A DNA stretch of 64,000 bases, from NCBI RefSeq assembly GCF_900103695.1, contig NZ_FNHF01000002.1:620001-684000 (forward strand). Reading direction: 5' to 3'. The notes under the pieces were generated by a model that searched no databases, was not told where the DNA came from, and saw nothing but the letters and a program-made list of their open reading frames with translations. This document shows positions 1 through 7,121 of this stretch, in pieces (position 1 is the stretch's first letter; the number at the start of each line of letters is the position of its first letter). Source of the stretch: Sediminibacillus halophilus (GTDB lineage Bacteria; Bacillota; Bacilli; Bacillales; Amphibacillaceae). The translations under genes and the position numbers were made by a program.

Positions 1-2
1 AG

Positions 3-164
3 CAAGGCAGAGAAAACATTTATAGAGGGACAGCAAGTATAGTAGGAAATTTCATGAATAAACCGACAAAATATATCATAGAAAAACGTATGCAAGGTAT
101 CACAGATGAAGCCAAACGGTTGCGCTCTTTATCATATGAGTGGGATGGCCTCAAGAACAGGTAG
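3..164 (+). CDS. 3' end of an unidentified gene (5' end outside window)
   Basis: A reading frame is open from the first bases of the window to a TAG at 162-164, giving about 53 residues that end in EWDGLKNR. The other two forward frames stop within about 40 bases. The peptide is charged and helical-looking (IIEKRMQGITDEAKRLRS), as expected of a protein C-terminus. No family is recognised. It could be a chance open frame, but the spacing to the next gene (about 50 bases, with a ribosome binding site) fits a preceding gene on the same strand. Confidence 0.35.
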   Translation, partial: QGRENIYRGTASIVGNFMNKPTKYIIEKRMQGITDEAKRLRSLSYEWDGLKNR

Positions 165-215
165 TAGTAGTACGACAGACACGCAGAAATTTTTAAAAAA
201 AGAGGTTGATAAGCA

Positions 216-2192
216 ATGTTGAAAAAAGCAATCACTGCGGATGATTTATTGAGATTTTCCTTTCTTTCTGATCCCCAGCTTTCTCCTGACGGAAACTGGG
301 TTGTATATGCTGTCCGAACGATCAACGAAAAGAAAAAATACCAATCAAATTTATATGTCGTCAACTTAACGACAAACGAAACCATTCCATTTACCCATGG
401 GGAGAGCATGGACTACCAACCACGCTGGTCCCCAGACGGACAAACAATTGTATTCACATCGAACCGATCCGGCAAACAACAGGTTTGGAAAATATCATTT
501 CGGGGTGGAGAAGCTGTGCAGCTCACTAATTTCAAACACGGGGCATCCCAGCCTGTTTTTTCACCAGATGGACATAAACTGCTGCTCAAGGTTCCCCTTT
601 CCAATCAGGACAGCGTAAGGGACGAAGCCACAGATAAAGACGATGAAGGAAACGATAAAGAAGCCTATGCCACTACCCGGATCAAGTATAAGTCGGATAA
701 TAGCGGACTACTGCCTGACACTTATCAACAGCTTGTCATGTGGGATTTGCAAGACGAAACAGCTGTACAGCTTACCAGCGGGGAATTCGGACATGAATAT
801 GGATGTTTTTCCCCCGATGGAAGCCGGATCGCTTTCAGTGCCAATCGTACAAACGATCCTGATCGTTCCTTTGTTTCTGACATTTTCGAATACGATATAA
901 AGAATGGAAACTTAACCAAACTTACGAATGGTACCGGTATGTTTATGCAGCCCAATTACGCCCCCGATGGGCGCAGGCTGTCACTTTTGGGACATGACTT
1001 AACTTACGCAGGGGCTACCCTTACCCGGGTTTGGGTATTGGACATAGACAGTAAACAACTCACCTGCCTGACAGATGATTGGGATGTTCAGGCATCCGAT
1101 GTCGCCATTAATGATATGGGAACGAGTACTGCAGGGAATGGGGCTTTATGGGACAAGCAGCAGGATCGACTATATTTTTTAGCGAGCCAAAATGGGAACA
1201 CATCTGTCTATCAAGTAAGCATGGAAAAACAAGTATCCACAGTTACCGGCGGTAGTAGGCAAATATATGCTTTTCAATTGGACTATAAAGGAAATGCCGT
1301 CATCGCAGTCAGCGACCAAATGACACCAGGCGACCTTTATTATATTCCAAAATCAGGTGGCGATGAAAAGCGGTTGACAAACGTTAACAAGTGGCTTGCC
1401 GGTCAAACATTATCTCCTGCAGAAGAGATTCACTTTCCTGCCTCAGACGGACAAGCGCTGCATGGTTGGATCATGAAGCCTGCTGGATTTACAAAAGGGG
1501 GAAAACATCCGCTTATCGTGGAAGTACACGGTGGTCCGCATGCCATGTATAGCAATGCTTTTATGCATGAGTTCCAAGTACTTGCCGCTGCTGGATACGG
1601 CGTTTTGTTCATCAATCCCCGTGGCAGCCACGGGTATGGTCAGACTTTTGTCGATGCTGTACGCGGTGATTATGGTGGGAAAGACTACCAGGACATTCTC
1701 GATGCAGTCAACTATGCTACGTCCCACTTTGACTGGATCGATGAAAACCGTATAGGAATCACTGGGGGGAGCTATGGTGGATTCATGACGAATTGGGCCG
1801 TCGGACATACAAATCGTTTTAAAGCTGCCGTCACACAGCGATCCATCAGTAATTGGATCAGCTTCTACGGGGTCAGCGATATCGGTTACTTTTTCACCGA
1901 TTGGGAGCTAAAAACCAATTTACTCGATGATCCGGACCGTATGTGGAAGCATTCTCCCCTTCGCTATGTAAAGGAGATCGAGACGCCGTTGCTAATATTG
2001 CACAGCGAAGAAGATTATCGCTGTCCGATCGAACAAGGCGAACAGCTATACGTCGCCCTTAAACATCAAAACAAAACGACGAAATTCGTGCGTTTTCCGG
2101 GTTCTAATCATGAATTGTCCCGCAGTGGAGATCCTTCCCTGCGTATTCGCCGTTTGAACGAAATTAAGGATTGGTTTGACCAATATCTATAA
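216..2192 (+). CDS. S9 family prolyl oligopeptidase-type serine peptidase
   Basis: Predicted cytosolic serine peptidase of the acylaminoacyl-peptidase/dipeptidyl-peptidase group (Bacillus YuxL-like), 658 residues with no signal peptide. Residues about 20-390 carry repeated SPDG-type beta-propeller (TolB/WD40-like) blades such as FSPDG and WSPDG. Residues about 405-658 form the alpha/beta hydrolase. The nucleophile elbow is GGSYGG with Ser519, and the rest of the triad is probably Asp600 (SEEDYRCP) and His632 (GSNHE). The ATG at 216 follows AGAGGTTGAT. The next gene, pyroglutamyl peptidase, starts 20 bases later, so the pair probably forms a peptide-degradation operon. Family assignment is firm; substrate is unknown. 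Confidence 0.93.
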   Translation: MLKKAITADDLLRFSFLSDPQLSPDGNWVVYAVRTINEKKKYQSNLYVVNLTTNETIPFTHGESMDYQPRWSPDGQTIVFTSNRSGKQQVWKISFRGGEAVQLTNFKHGASQPVFSPDGHKLLLKVPLSNQDSVRDEATDKDDEGNDKEAYATTRIKYKSDNSGLLPDTYQQLVMWDLQDETAVQLTSGEFGHEYGCFSPDGSRIAFSANRTNDPDRSFVSDIFEYDIKNGNLTKLTNGTGMFMQPNYAPDGRRLSLLGHDLTYAGATLTRVWVLDIDSKQLTCLTDDWDVQASDVAINDMGTSTAGNGALWDKQQDRLYFLASQNGNTSVYQVSMEKQVSTVTGGSRQIYAFQLDYKGNAVIAVSDQMTPGDLYYIPKSGGDEKRLTNVNKWLAGQTLSPAEEIHFPASDGQALHGWIMKPAGFTKGGKHPLIVEVHGGPHAMYSNAFMHEFQVLAAAGYGVLFINPRGSHGYGQTFVDAVRGDYGGKDYQDILDAVNYATSHFDWIDENRIGITGGSYGGFMTNWAVGHTNRFKAAVTQRSISNWISFYGVSDIGYFFTDWELKTNLLDDPDRMWKHSPLRYVKEIETPLLILHSEEDYRCPIEQGEQLYVALKHQNKTTKFVRFPGSNHELSRSGDPSLRIRRLNEIKDWFDQYL

Positions 2193-2212
2193 TCAGGAGA
2201 TGAGGTTTATTC

Positions 2213-2836
2213 ATGAAGGTATTACTAACTGGTTTTGAACCGTTTTTGGGGATGAGTGAAAATCCAACCGAGCTTGTAACCAAAAAGCTTGCAGGGAAAA
2301 CACTCTTGGACATGGAGATAACCGGTCATATACTGCCCGTTGATTTTCAAGAAGCTTCGAAACGACTGATCACACAAGTAGACAAGTTGCAGCCGGATAT
2401 GATTATTTCCCTCGGTGTGGCTGCCGGCCGCAACCGGATTACACCGGAACGGATCGCCATTAACTGTATGGATGGAGAACCTGATAATGCCGGAAACATC
2501 CATCAGGATAAAAAGATAGCCGACAACGGCCCTGATGGCTATTTTTCGACTCTGCCAATCAGGAACCTGGTGGACACACTTCAGCAAAAGGGCATCCCCG
2601 CCGGCATTTCTAATTCAGCAGGTACGTATCTTTGCAATCAAATCATGTACATAGCCCGCCACCATATCGAGACCAGTGACATCGATTGCCTGACAGGCTT
2701 TATCCATATGCCGGCCCACCACGCACTGGCAGTGGAGAACCCGAAGCTTCCTTCCTGGTCGTTGAACGATTTGACCACAGCGGTGGAAGTGATTTTACAA
2801 GAGTTGGCTATTACATCTAAAAGGGCAATGATCTAA
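2213..2836 (+). CDS. pcp: pyroglutamyl-peptidase I
   Basis: Removes N-terminal pyroglutamate from peptides (C15 cysteine peptidase, cytosolic). The 207 residues begin with the family signature MKVLLTGFEPF. The catalytic triad is visible as Glu79 (PERIAIN), Cys141 (SAGTYLCN) and His165 (GFIHMP). The length is close to the usual 210-215. A good ribosome binding site (AGGAGATGAGG) precedes the ATG. It lies directly downstream of the S9 peptidase, consistent with co-transcription and a shared role in amino-acid recovery from peptides. Confidence 0.95.
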   Translation: MKVLLTGFEPFLGMSENPTELVTKKLAGKTLLDMEITGHILPVDFQEASKRLITQVDKLQPDMIISLGVAAGRNRITPERIAINCMDGEPDNAGNIHQDKKIADNGPDGYFSTLPIRNLVDTLQQKGIPAGISNSAGTYLCNQIMYIARHHIETSDIDCLTGFIHMPAHHALAVENPKLPSWSLNDLTTAVEVILQELAITSKRAMI

Positions 2837-3026
2837 ACGGTTGCGCTGGCCGACATGGCAAGAACAAGCAAAGTTTTCCATCACAAGCGGACCAAATGGT
2901 TCTGGTTCTTTTCTTTGATATGGAATAAACTCATTTTTTTATCAAAACAGAGAAAATCCAATCCGCTTGATGTCAAAGTCACTTCCCCAACCAGTTAAAA
3001 AAAGAAAAAATATTCCGAAATATCTG

Positions 3027-3055
3027 TTGACAGTTATCAGGACCGTTGGTAATAT
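3027..3055 (+). promoter_or_regulatory. sigma-A type promoter of the SAM-riboswitch transcript
   Basis: A perfect -35 TTGACA (3027-3032) is followed after 17 bases by TAATAT (3050-3055), about 30 bases upstream of riboswitch helix P1. A better -10 (TATAAT, 3053-3058) sits 3 bases downstream but with a 20-base spacer. The stretch from 2837 to here (about 190 bases) holds nothing else recognisable. Confidence 0.65.
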
Positions 3056-3087
3056 AATTCCTAATTAAAACAAAATAATTGCAATTG

Positions 3088-3297
3088 TCTCTTATCAAGA
3101 GCAGGTGGAGGGAAATGGCCCGATGAAGCCCGGCAACCGACTGTAATACCATTGCGAAATGGGGCGTACAAATTACGCCGCGGTTATAACCGCTTAAAGC
3201 ACGGTGCTAATTCCTGCAGTAGCAATACTGCAAGATAAGAGAAAGAGCGTCGTAACTTTGTGGCAAAAACCTCTTTCTCTTTGAAAGAGGTTTTTTT
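3088..3297 (+). ncRNA. SAM-I (S-box) riboswitch with terminator platform
   Basis: The S-box core is unmistakable: AGAGCAGGTGGAGGGA, then GGCCCGATGAAGCCCGGCAACC, and later GGTGCTAATTCCTGC. Helix P1 pairs TCTCTTATC (3088-3096) with GATAAGAGA (3234-3242). The expression platform is complete. GAGAAAGAG (3239-3247) is the exact reverse complement of CTCTTTCTC (3271-3279), so it can act as an antiterminator. CTCTTTC can instead pair with GAAAGAG to form the terminator. SAM binding stabilises P1, frees the terminator and shuts the transcript off, so the downstream genes should be expressed when SAM or methionine is low. Confidence 0.96.
3266..3297 (+). terminator. riboswitch-controlled intrinsic terminator
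   Basis: The hairpin AAACCTCTTTC / GAAAGAGGTTT with a short loop is followed by a run of seven T residues. It is the off-state structure of the SAM riboswitch and lies about 37 bases before the first start codon. Confidence 0.9.
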
Positions 3298-3333
3298 GAT
3301 TGCATTTATCTTTAAAAAAAGGAGGACTACAAT

Positions 3334-3432
3334 ATGTTTCTAATGTATGGTTTATCTGCGATTGGTTTTGCTTTAATCGGCAGTTTCGTTTGCTCGATTA
3401 TGTACCCGAAGGGCAAGGAGGCTGCAAAATGA
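3334..3432 (+). CDS. 32-residue single-span membrane peptide, probable symporter accessory subunit
   Basis: An ATG at 3334 with an excellent ribosome binding site (AAAGGAGGACTAC) opens a 32-codon frame ending TGA at 3430-3432. The peptide has one hydrophobic segment (residues about 2-24, MYGLSAIGFALIG) and a basic tail ending KGKEAAK. Its TGA overlaps the ATG of the symporter gene by 4 bases (ATGA), which implies translational coupling and roughly equal synthesis. By analogy with MetS, the tiny subunit of the MetPS transporter, it may be a small partner of the SSS symporter. That function is inference; the existence of the gene is well supported by the ribosome binding site and the overlap. 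Confidence 0.8.
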   Translation: MFLMYGLSAIGFALIGSFVCSIMYPKGKEAAK

Positions 3433-4928
3433 GTACATTGCCGACTTGGACAATTATTCTGATTGTATTGATGCTCGCGAGTTATTTTGTTGGTGTATCC
3501 TATATCGGAAAACGGGGTGCACCATACAGCAAAACGATGGCCGGATTCGCAACGGCTCGTGGCAAAGTAAGCCCCTGGCTTGTCGGTGCCAGCTTTGCCG
3601 CTACCTTTGCCAGCGCCAATTTATACTTAGGGCTTCCGGGACTCGCCTATCAATACGGCATTTCAGTATTGTGGTACACCTTAGGTAGCTTTGGTACCGC
3701 CTGGCTAGGACTGCTGCTTTTCGCAAAAACATTTTGGAAGTACCAAAAAGAAAAGGGCGGCGTTTCTACCTTGCCAGAGTGGCTGGGAAAACGGTATAAC
3801 AGCAAAACGCTGCAAATACTGGTATCTATTTTACTGTTGTTCAATATCTACTATATCGTCGGACAAAATGTAGGCCTGGCAACCATTTTTGAAACGATCA
3901 TTGGTATCCCATATGAATGGGGAGTCGTCGCCGGCGTAATGATCACCATCATTTACATCGGGCTGGGCGGTGCCTTTGCTCAAATCATCACCGACGCTTT
4001 TCAAGGAATATTGATGTCTGTCACCTCTGTTTTGATCATTGTTTCTTTGTTCTGGACAATCGGTGGTGGCTTCCAGGTATTTGACCGGATGTTCGACCAA
4101 CTAGCGGCCATCCATCCTGCCCTTGTCTCCACCTTTTCAGCGGAGGGTCCTTATGACAGCGTCCCAACAGTCCTTGCCATACAATTTTTGATGATCAGTT
4201 TTGTATTGATGCCTCATTTACTAAACAAGATTTTGGCGATTGAAACGGAAAAGGAGCTACGTCCATTTGTAATTTCCAGCGGCGTGCATTTATTCTTCAT
4301 TTCTTATCTGCCAGTGTTTGGCGGATTTGCAGCCCGTATTCTCGTGCCAGGACTGACAGAGGCAGATCAGGCATTGCCTGCTTATTTAATTGAAGCTTTT
4401 CCGCCATTCATCGTAGCTTTGATGATTGTCGGCGTCATATCAGCAGTGCTTTCAAGCACAGACAGTCTCTATCTGTCGATCACTTCCAGTATAGGTAACG
4501 ACATCTACCTGCCGCTGGTACAAAAAACACGAACAAAAGCCTCCACTATCAACCATGACCATCGCGCTGTTACAATCGCTAAGTTTTCTTTGCTCCTTAT
4601 AGGCGCTACATCGCTTTACTTGTCGATCAATCGCCCGGAATCCTTGGCCATGCTCATTCAGTTTAGCTTTTCAGCGATCATAAGCGGTGTATTCGGTCCG
4701 GTGCTGCTAGGTTATTTTTGGAGAAAAGGAAATCAAACAGGAGCTATTGTTTCCGTTTTAACTGGTTCGTTATCCTATTTGGCCTTCACCCAGTTCAACC
4801 TGCTCCCTAATTTGTACATAGCCCTGTTTGTCAGTTCTGCTCTTGGATTTGTCAGCATGATTGGCGCAAGCTACCTGTCCACAGCAGCCGGAACGAAAGT
4901 GAAAGTGTTTGGAAAGCATAGCGCCTGA
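3429..4928 (+). CDS. sodium:solute symporter (SSS family)
   Basis: 499-residue polytopic membrane protein of the SSS family (LeuT fold, about 13 spans). Features are ASANLYLGLPGLAYQYG in the early spans, GGAFAQIITDAFQG, and ISAVLSSTDSLYLSITS typical of the sodium-site region. The start at 3429 is chosen over upstream in-frame TTG codons because it overlaps the small peptide stop and gives the normal family N-terminus (MSTLPTWTI). The SAM riboswitch upstream and the flavin monooxygenase downstream suggest import of a sulfur-containing organic compound. The substrate cannot be read from sequence; proline-, pantothenate- and sugar-type SSS members remain possible. Confidence 0.92.
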   Translation: MSTLPTWTIILIVLMLASYFVGVSYIGKRGAPYSKTMAGFATARGKVSPWLVGASFAATFASANLYLGLPGLAYQYGISVLWYTLGSFGTAWLGLLLFAKTFWKYQKEKGGVSTLPEWLGKRYNSKTLQILVSILLLFNIYYIVGQNVGLATIFETIIGIPYEWGVVAGVMITIIYIGLGGAFAQIITDAFQGILMSVTSVLIIVSLFWTIGGGFQVFDRMFDQLAAIHPALVSTFSAEGPYDSVPTVLAIQFLMISFVLMPHLLNKILAIETEKELRPFVISSGVHLFFISYLPVFGGFAARILVPGLTEADQALPAYLIEAFPPFIVALMIVGVISAVLSSTDSLYLSITSSIGNDIYLPLVQKTRTKASTINHDHRAVTIAKFSLLLIGATSLYLSINRPESLAMLIQFSFSAIISGVFGPVLLGYFWRKGNQTGAIVSVLTGSLSYLAFTQFNLLPNLYIALFVSSALGFVSMIGASYLSTAAGTKVKVFGKHSA

Positions 4929-4967
4929 ACGGAAAAAAACGATACTATTTATGCAGGAGGAATTCCA

Positions 4968-6353
4968 GTGACAAAACAGATCATTTTACACGCTTTTGAA
5001 ATGAACAGCGCCATGCATAACTCTCATGGTCTTTGGAAACATCCGGAAAACAAACGTCAGCATGGTTATAAGGATCTACACTATTGGGTGAACTTGGCCC
5101 GCTTATTAGAAAAGGGGAAATTTGACGCTGTTTTCTTTGCCGATGTGCTGGGCGTGTACGATGTTTACCGGAACAGCAAAGCGCCATCGATTCGCGACGG
5201 TTTACAAATACCTGTAAATGACCCTGCCCTGCTTGTTTCGGCAATGGCCCAAGCAACTGAACACCTTGCATTTGCAATTACCGTAAGTACTACCTATGAG
5301 CCGCCCTTTGGAAATGCACGCCGTTTTTCGACACTTGATCACCTTACCAATGGCAGGATAGCCTGGAATATCGTCACTTCTTACCTGCCGAACGCTGCCA
5401 GAAACTTTGGTCTCGAAAAGATGATTAAACACGATGAACGATATGATATTGCCGACGAGTACCTGAATGTATCCTATCAACTTTGGGAAGGCAGCTGGGA
5501 AAAAGATGCTTTCGTCGAGGATAAACAAAAAGGTGTCCTAGTAAATCCGGATAAAGTACACGAAATCAATCACCAAGGCAGGTATTTCCGGGTAGAGGGA
5601 CCTCATCTGAGTGAGCCGTCCCCACAAAAAACCCCTGTTCTTTACCAGGCTGGAACATCAGAACGCGGCCGTGCTTTCGCGGCAAAACATGCGGAATGTA
5701 TTTTTGTCGGCGGTCCGACACCAGATCGGATTCGTTACTATATTGAGGACATCAAAGAACGTGCTGAAAAGCATGGACGAGATGCCTCCAAAATCAAGTT
5801 TTTATGCTTCCTGAATGTAATTGTCGGAGAAACAACCGAGGAAGCGGAGCGGAAATATAAAGAATACGCCAAACATTGGAGTCCTGATGCTGCCAAAGCA
5901 CAGTACGGTGCCAGCGGCTATGACATTTCAGAGTATGAGGAACTTGACCGCTCCTTGCCGTTTGAATATACCAAAAAGACAGAGGGCGGACATTACAAAG
6001 CGGCAACCCTGACAAAAGATGCTCCGAAAAAGCTTACGGTAGGGGAAGTGCTCGACCGTTTTGAAACATTGGATCGTTCTTCTATCATTGTCGGTAATCC
6101 AGAAGAAGTCGCGGATGCTATCCAGTTTCAATTCGAGGAGTCCGGAGTGGATGGCTTTAACTTAAACCATTTGGTCACCCCAGGAGATTTAGAAGCTTTT
6201 GTGGAATTAGTCGTCCCCGAACTGCAAAAACGGGGCATTTACAAAAAGTCCTACAGACAGGGAACCCTTAGAGAAAAGCTTTTCTCCGAAGAGCCTGTCC
6301 TTCCTGCGGACCATCCTGGCAGCAAGTACAGGAATGAAATGGTGAGGAATTAA
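4968..6353 (+). CDS. NtaA/SnaA/DszA-type FMN-dependent monooxygenase
   Basis: 461-residue bacterial-luciferase-like (LLM) flavin oxidoreductase. The GTG start is preceded by GCAGGAGGAATTCC. Characteristic segments are the N-terminal ALLEKGKFDAVFFADVLG-like stretch, the TTYEPPFGNARRFSTLDHLT region, GRIAWNIVTS, and VLYQAGTSERGRAFAAKHAE. These match the family that needs reduced FMN from a separate reductase and attacks sulfur compounds or aminocarboxylates (SnaA, NtaA, DszA, YtnJ). Third gene of the SAM-riboswitch transcript, so probably it liberates sulfur from the compound imported by the symporter. No flavin reductase lies next to it. Family is firm; substrate is inferred. Confidence 0.92.
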   Translation: MTKQIILHAFEMNSAMHNSHGLWKHPENKRQHGYKDLHYWVNLARLLEKGKFDAVFFADVLGVYDVYRNSKAPSIRDGLQIPVNDPALLVSAMAQATEHLAFAITVSTTYEPPFGNARRFSTLDHLTNGRIAWNIVTSYLPNAARNFGLEKMIKHDERYDIADEYLNVSYQLWEGSWEKDAFVEDKQKGVLVNPDKVHEINHQGRYFRVEGPHLSEPSPQKTPVLYQAGTSERGRAFAAKHAECIFVGGPTPDRIRYYIEDIKERAEKHGRDASKIKFLCFLNVIVGETTEEAERKYKEYAKHWSPDAAKAQYGASGYDISEYEELDRSLPFEYTKKTEGGHYKAATLTKDAPKKLTVGEVLDRFETLDRSSIIVGNPEEVADAIQFQFEESGVDGFNLNHLVTPGDLEAFVELVVPELQKRGIYKKSYRQGTLREKLFSEEPVLPADHPGSKYRNEMVRN

Positions 6354-6358
6354 GCGAA

Positions 6359-6385
6359 GACAGCCCTATAGGGCTGTCTATCTTC
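6359..6385 (+). terminator. intrinsic terminator after the monooxygenase gene
   Basis: Perfect 10-base inverted repeat GACAGCCCTA/TAGGGCTGTC (6359-6378) followed by a moderately T-rich stretch. It lies between convergent genes and may serve both strands. Confidence 0.65.
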
Positions 6386-6388
6386 CTT

Positions 6389-6790
6389 TTACGGTGCAAA
6401 AGGAAAATAAAGCACTCCCAGCACAAACACTAGGAAATACCCGGCAATTATGTAAAACAGACTAAACACGATTTCAACAAAAATGAGCGTCCATTTTACT
6501 GCAGGTGCCTGACCCCAGGCAAAACGAATCCACCGGTAATTAATCAACAGTAACAAGTAGATACCAAGAATAATGAATCCGGGTATAATCCAATTGCCGA
6601 CAGCTTCACTGCCTTCCCCGCTAGAACTGTTGAAAAATCCGGATTGCCATTTCACGATTTGACTGCCGATGAGATAAATGATCCCTAATAACGCCCCGAA
6701 CCCGCCGAGCCATTGTTTTTCTCGTTTAGAAGCTTTAAACAGCAGTCCAAATGTAATAAAGCTAAATAGAATAACAATAATGTAATCCAT
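6389..6790 (-). CDS. small hypothetical membrane protein
   Basis: 133 residues with four likely membrane spans (near residues 1-20, 30-48, 65-85 and 97-125), no recognised family. The ATG at 6790 (MDYIIVILF) is preferred because a strong ribosome binding site (GGAGGGAGAG) precedes it; a longer in-frame extension to 6934 lacks such a site and reads like non-coding sequence. It stands alone, convergent with the symporter operon. Function unknown. Confidence 0.7.
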   Translation of the reverse strand: MDYIIVILFSFITFGLLFKASKREKQWLGGFGALLGIIYLIGSQIVKWQSGFFNSSSGEGSEAVGNWIIPGFIILGIYLLLLINYRWIRFAWGQAPAVKWTLIFVEIVFSLFYIIAGYFLVFVLGVLYFPFAP

Positions 6791-7042
6791 ACCTCTCTCC
6801 CTCCATGTTTTTAGATTGTTTATTTCATTGTCTCTTCCTTTTATGCTTATGGTCCGCAAAAGAGAATCTTGTTCTATGAATCTATTCCCATTCCCCAAAA
6901 GAAAGATTGTATCGGCTTGAGTATATCTCACCATCTTTCATTTGTCATCGTTGTTTTTTAGCATCTGACCTACTCTATTTCAGTAAAAATCTCCTATTAT
7001 CATTGCATCATTACAATTTTTACCGTTTATGCTATCGTTTTC

Positions 7043-7058
7043 TTGATACCGCTATCAA
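7043..7058 (+). promoter_or_regulatory. palindrome upstream of the GH3 gene, candidate operator
   Basis: TTGATA-CCGC-TATCAA is a perfect 6-base-arm palindrome 63 bases before the GH3 start. Its symmetry is like LacI/GntR-family operators, but no regulator is adjacent. The rest of 6791-7121 is A+T-rich non-coding sequence in which nothing else is recognised. Confidence 0.35.
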
Positions 7059-7121
7059 TTTTAAAAGGAGGGTCGGCTGTCTGCCTTTTGAAGAGTAAAC
7101 TACAGAACTGGAGGAATTGAT

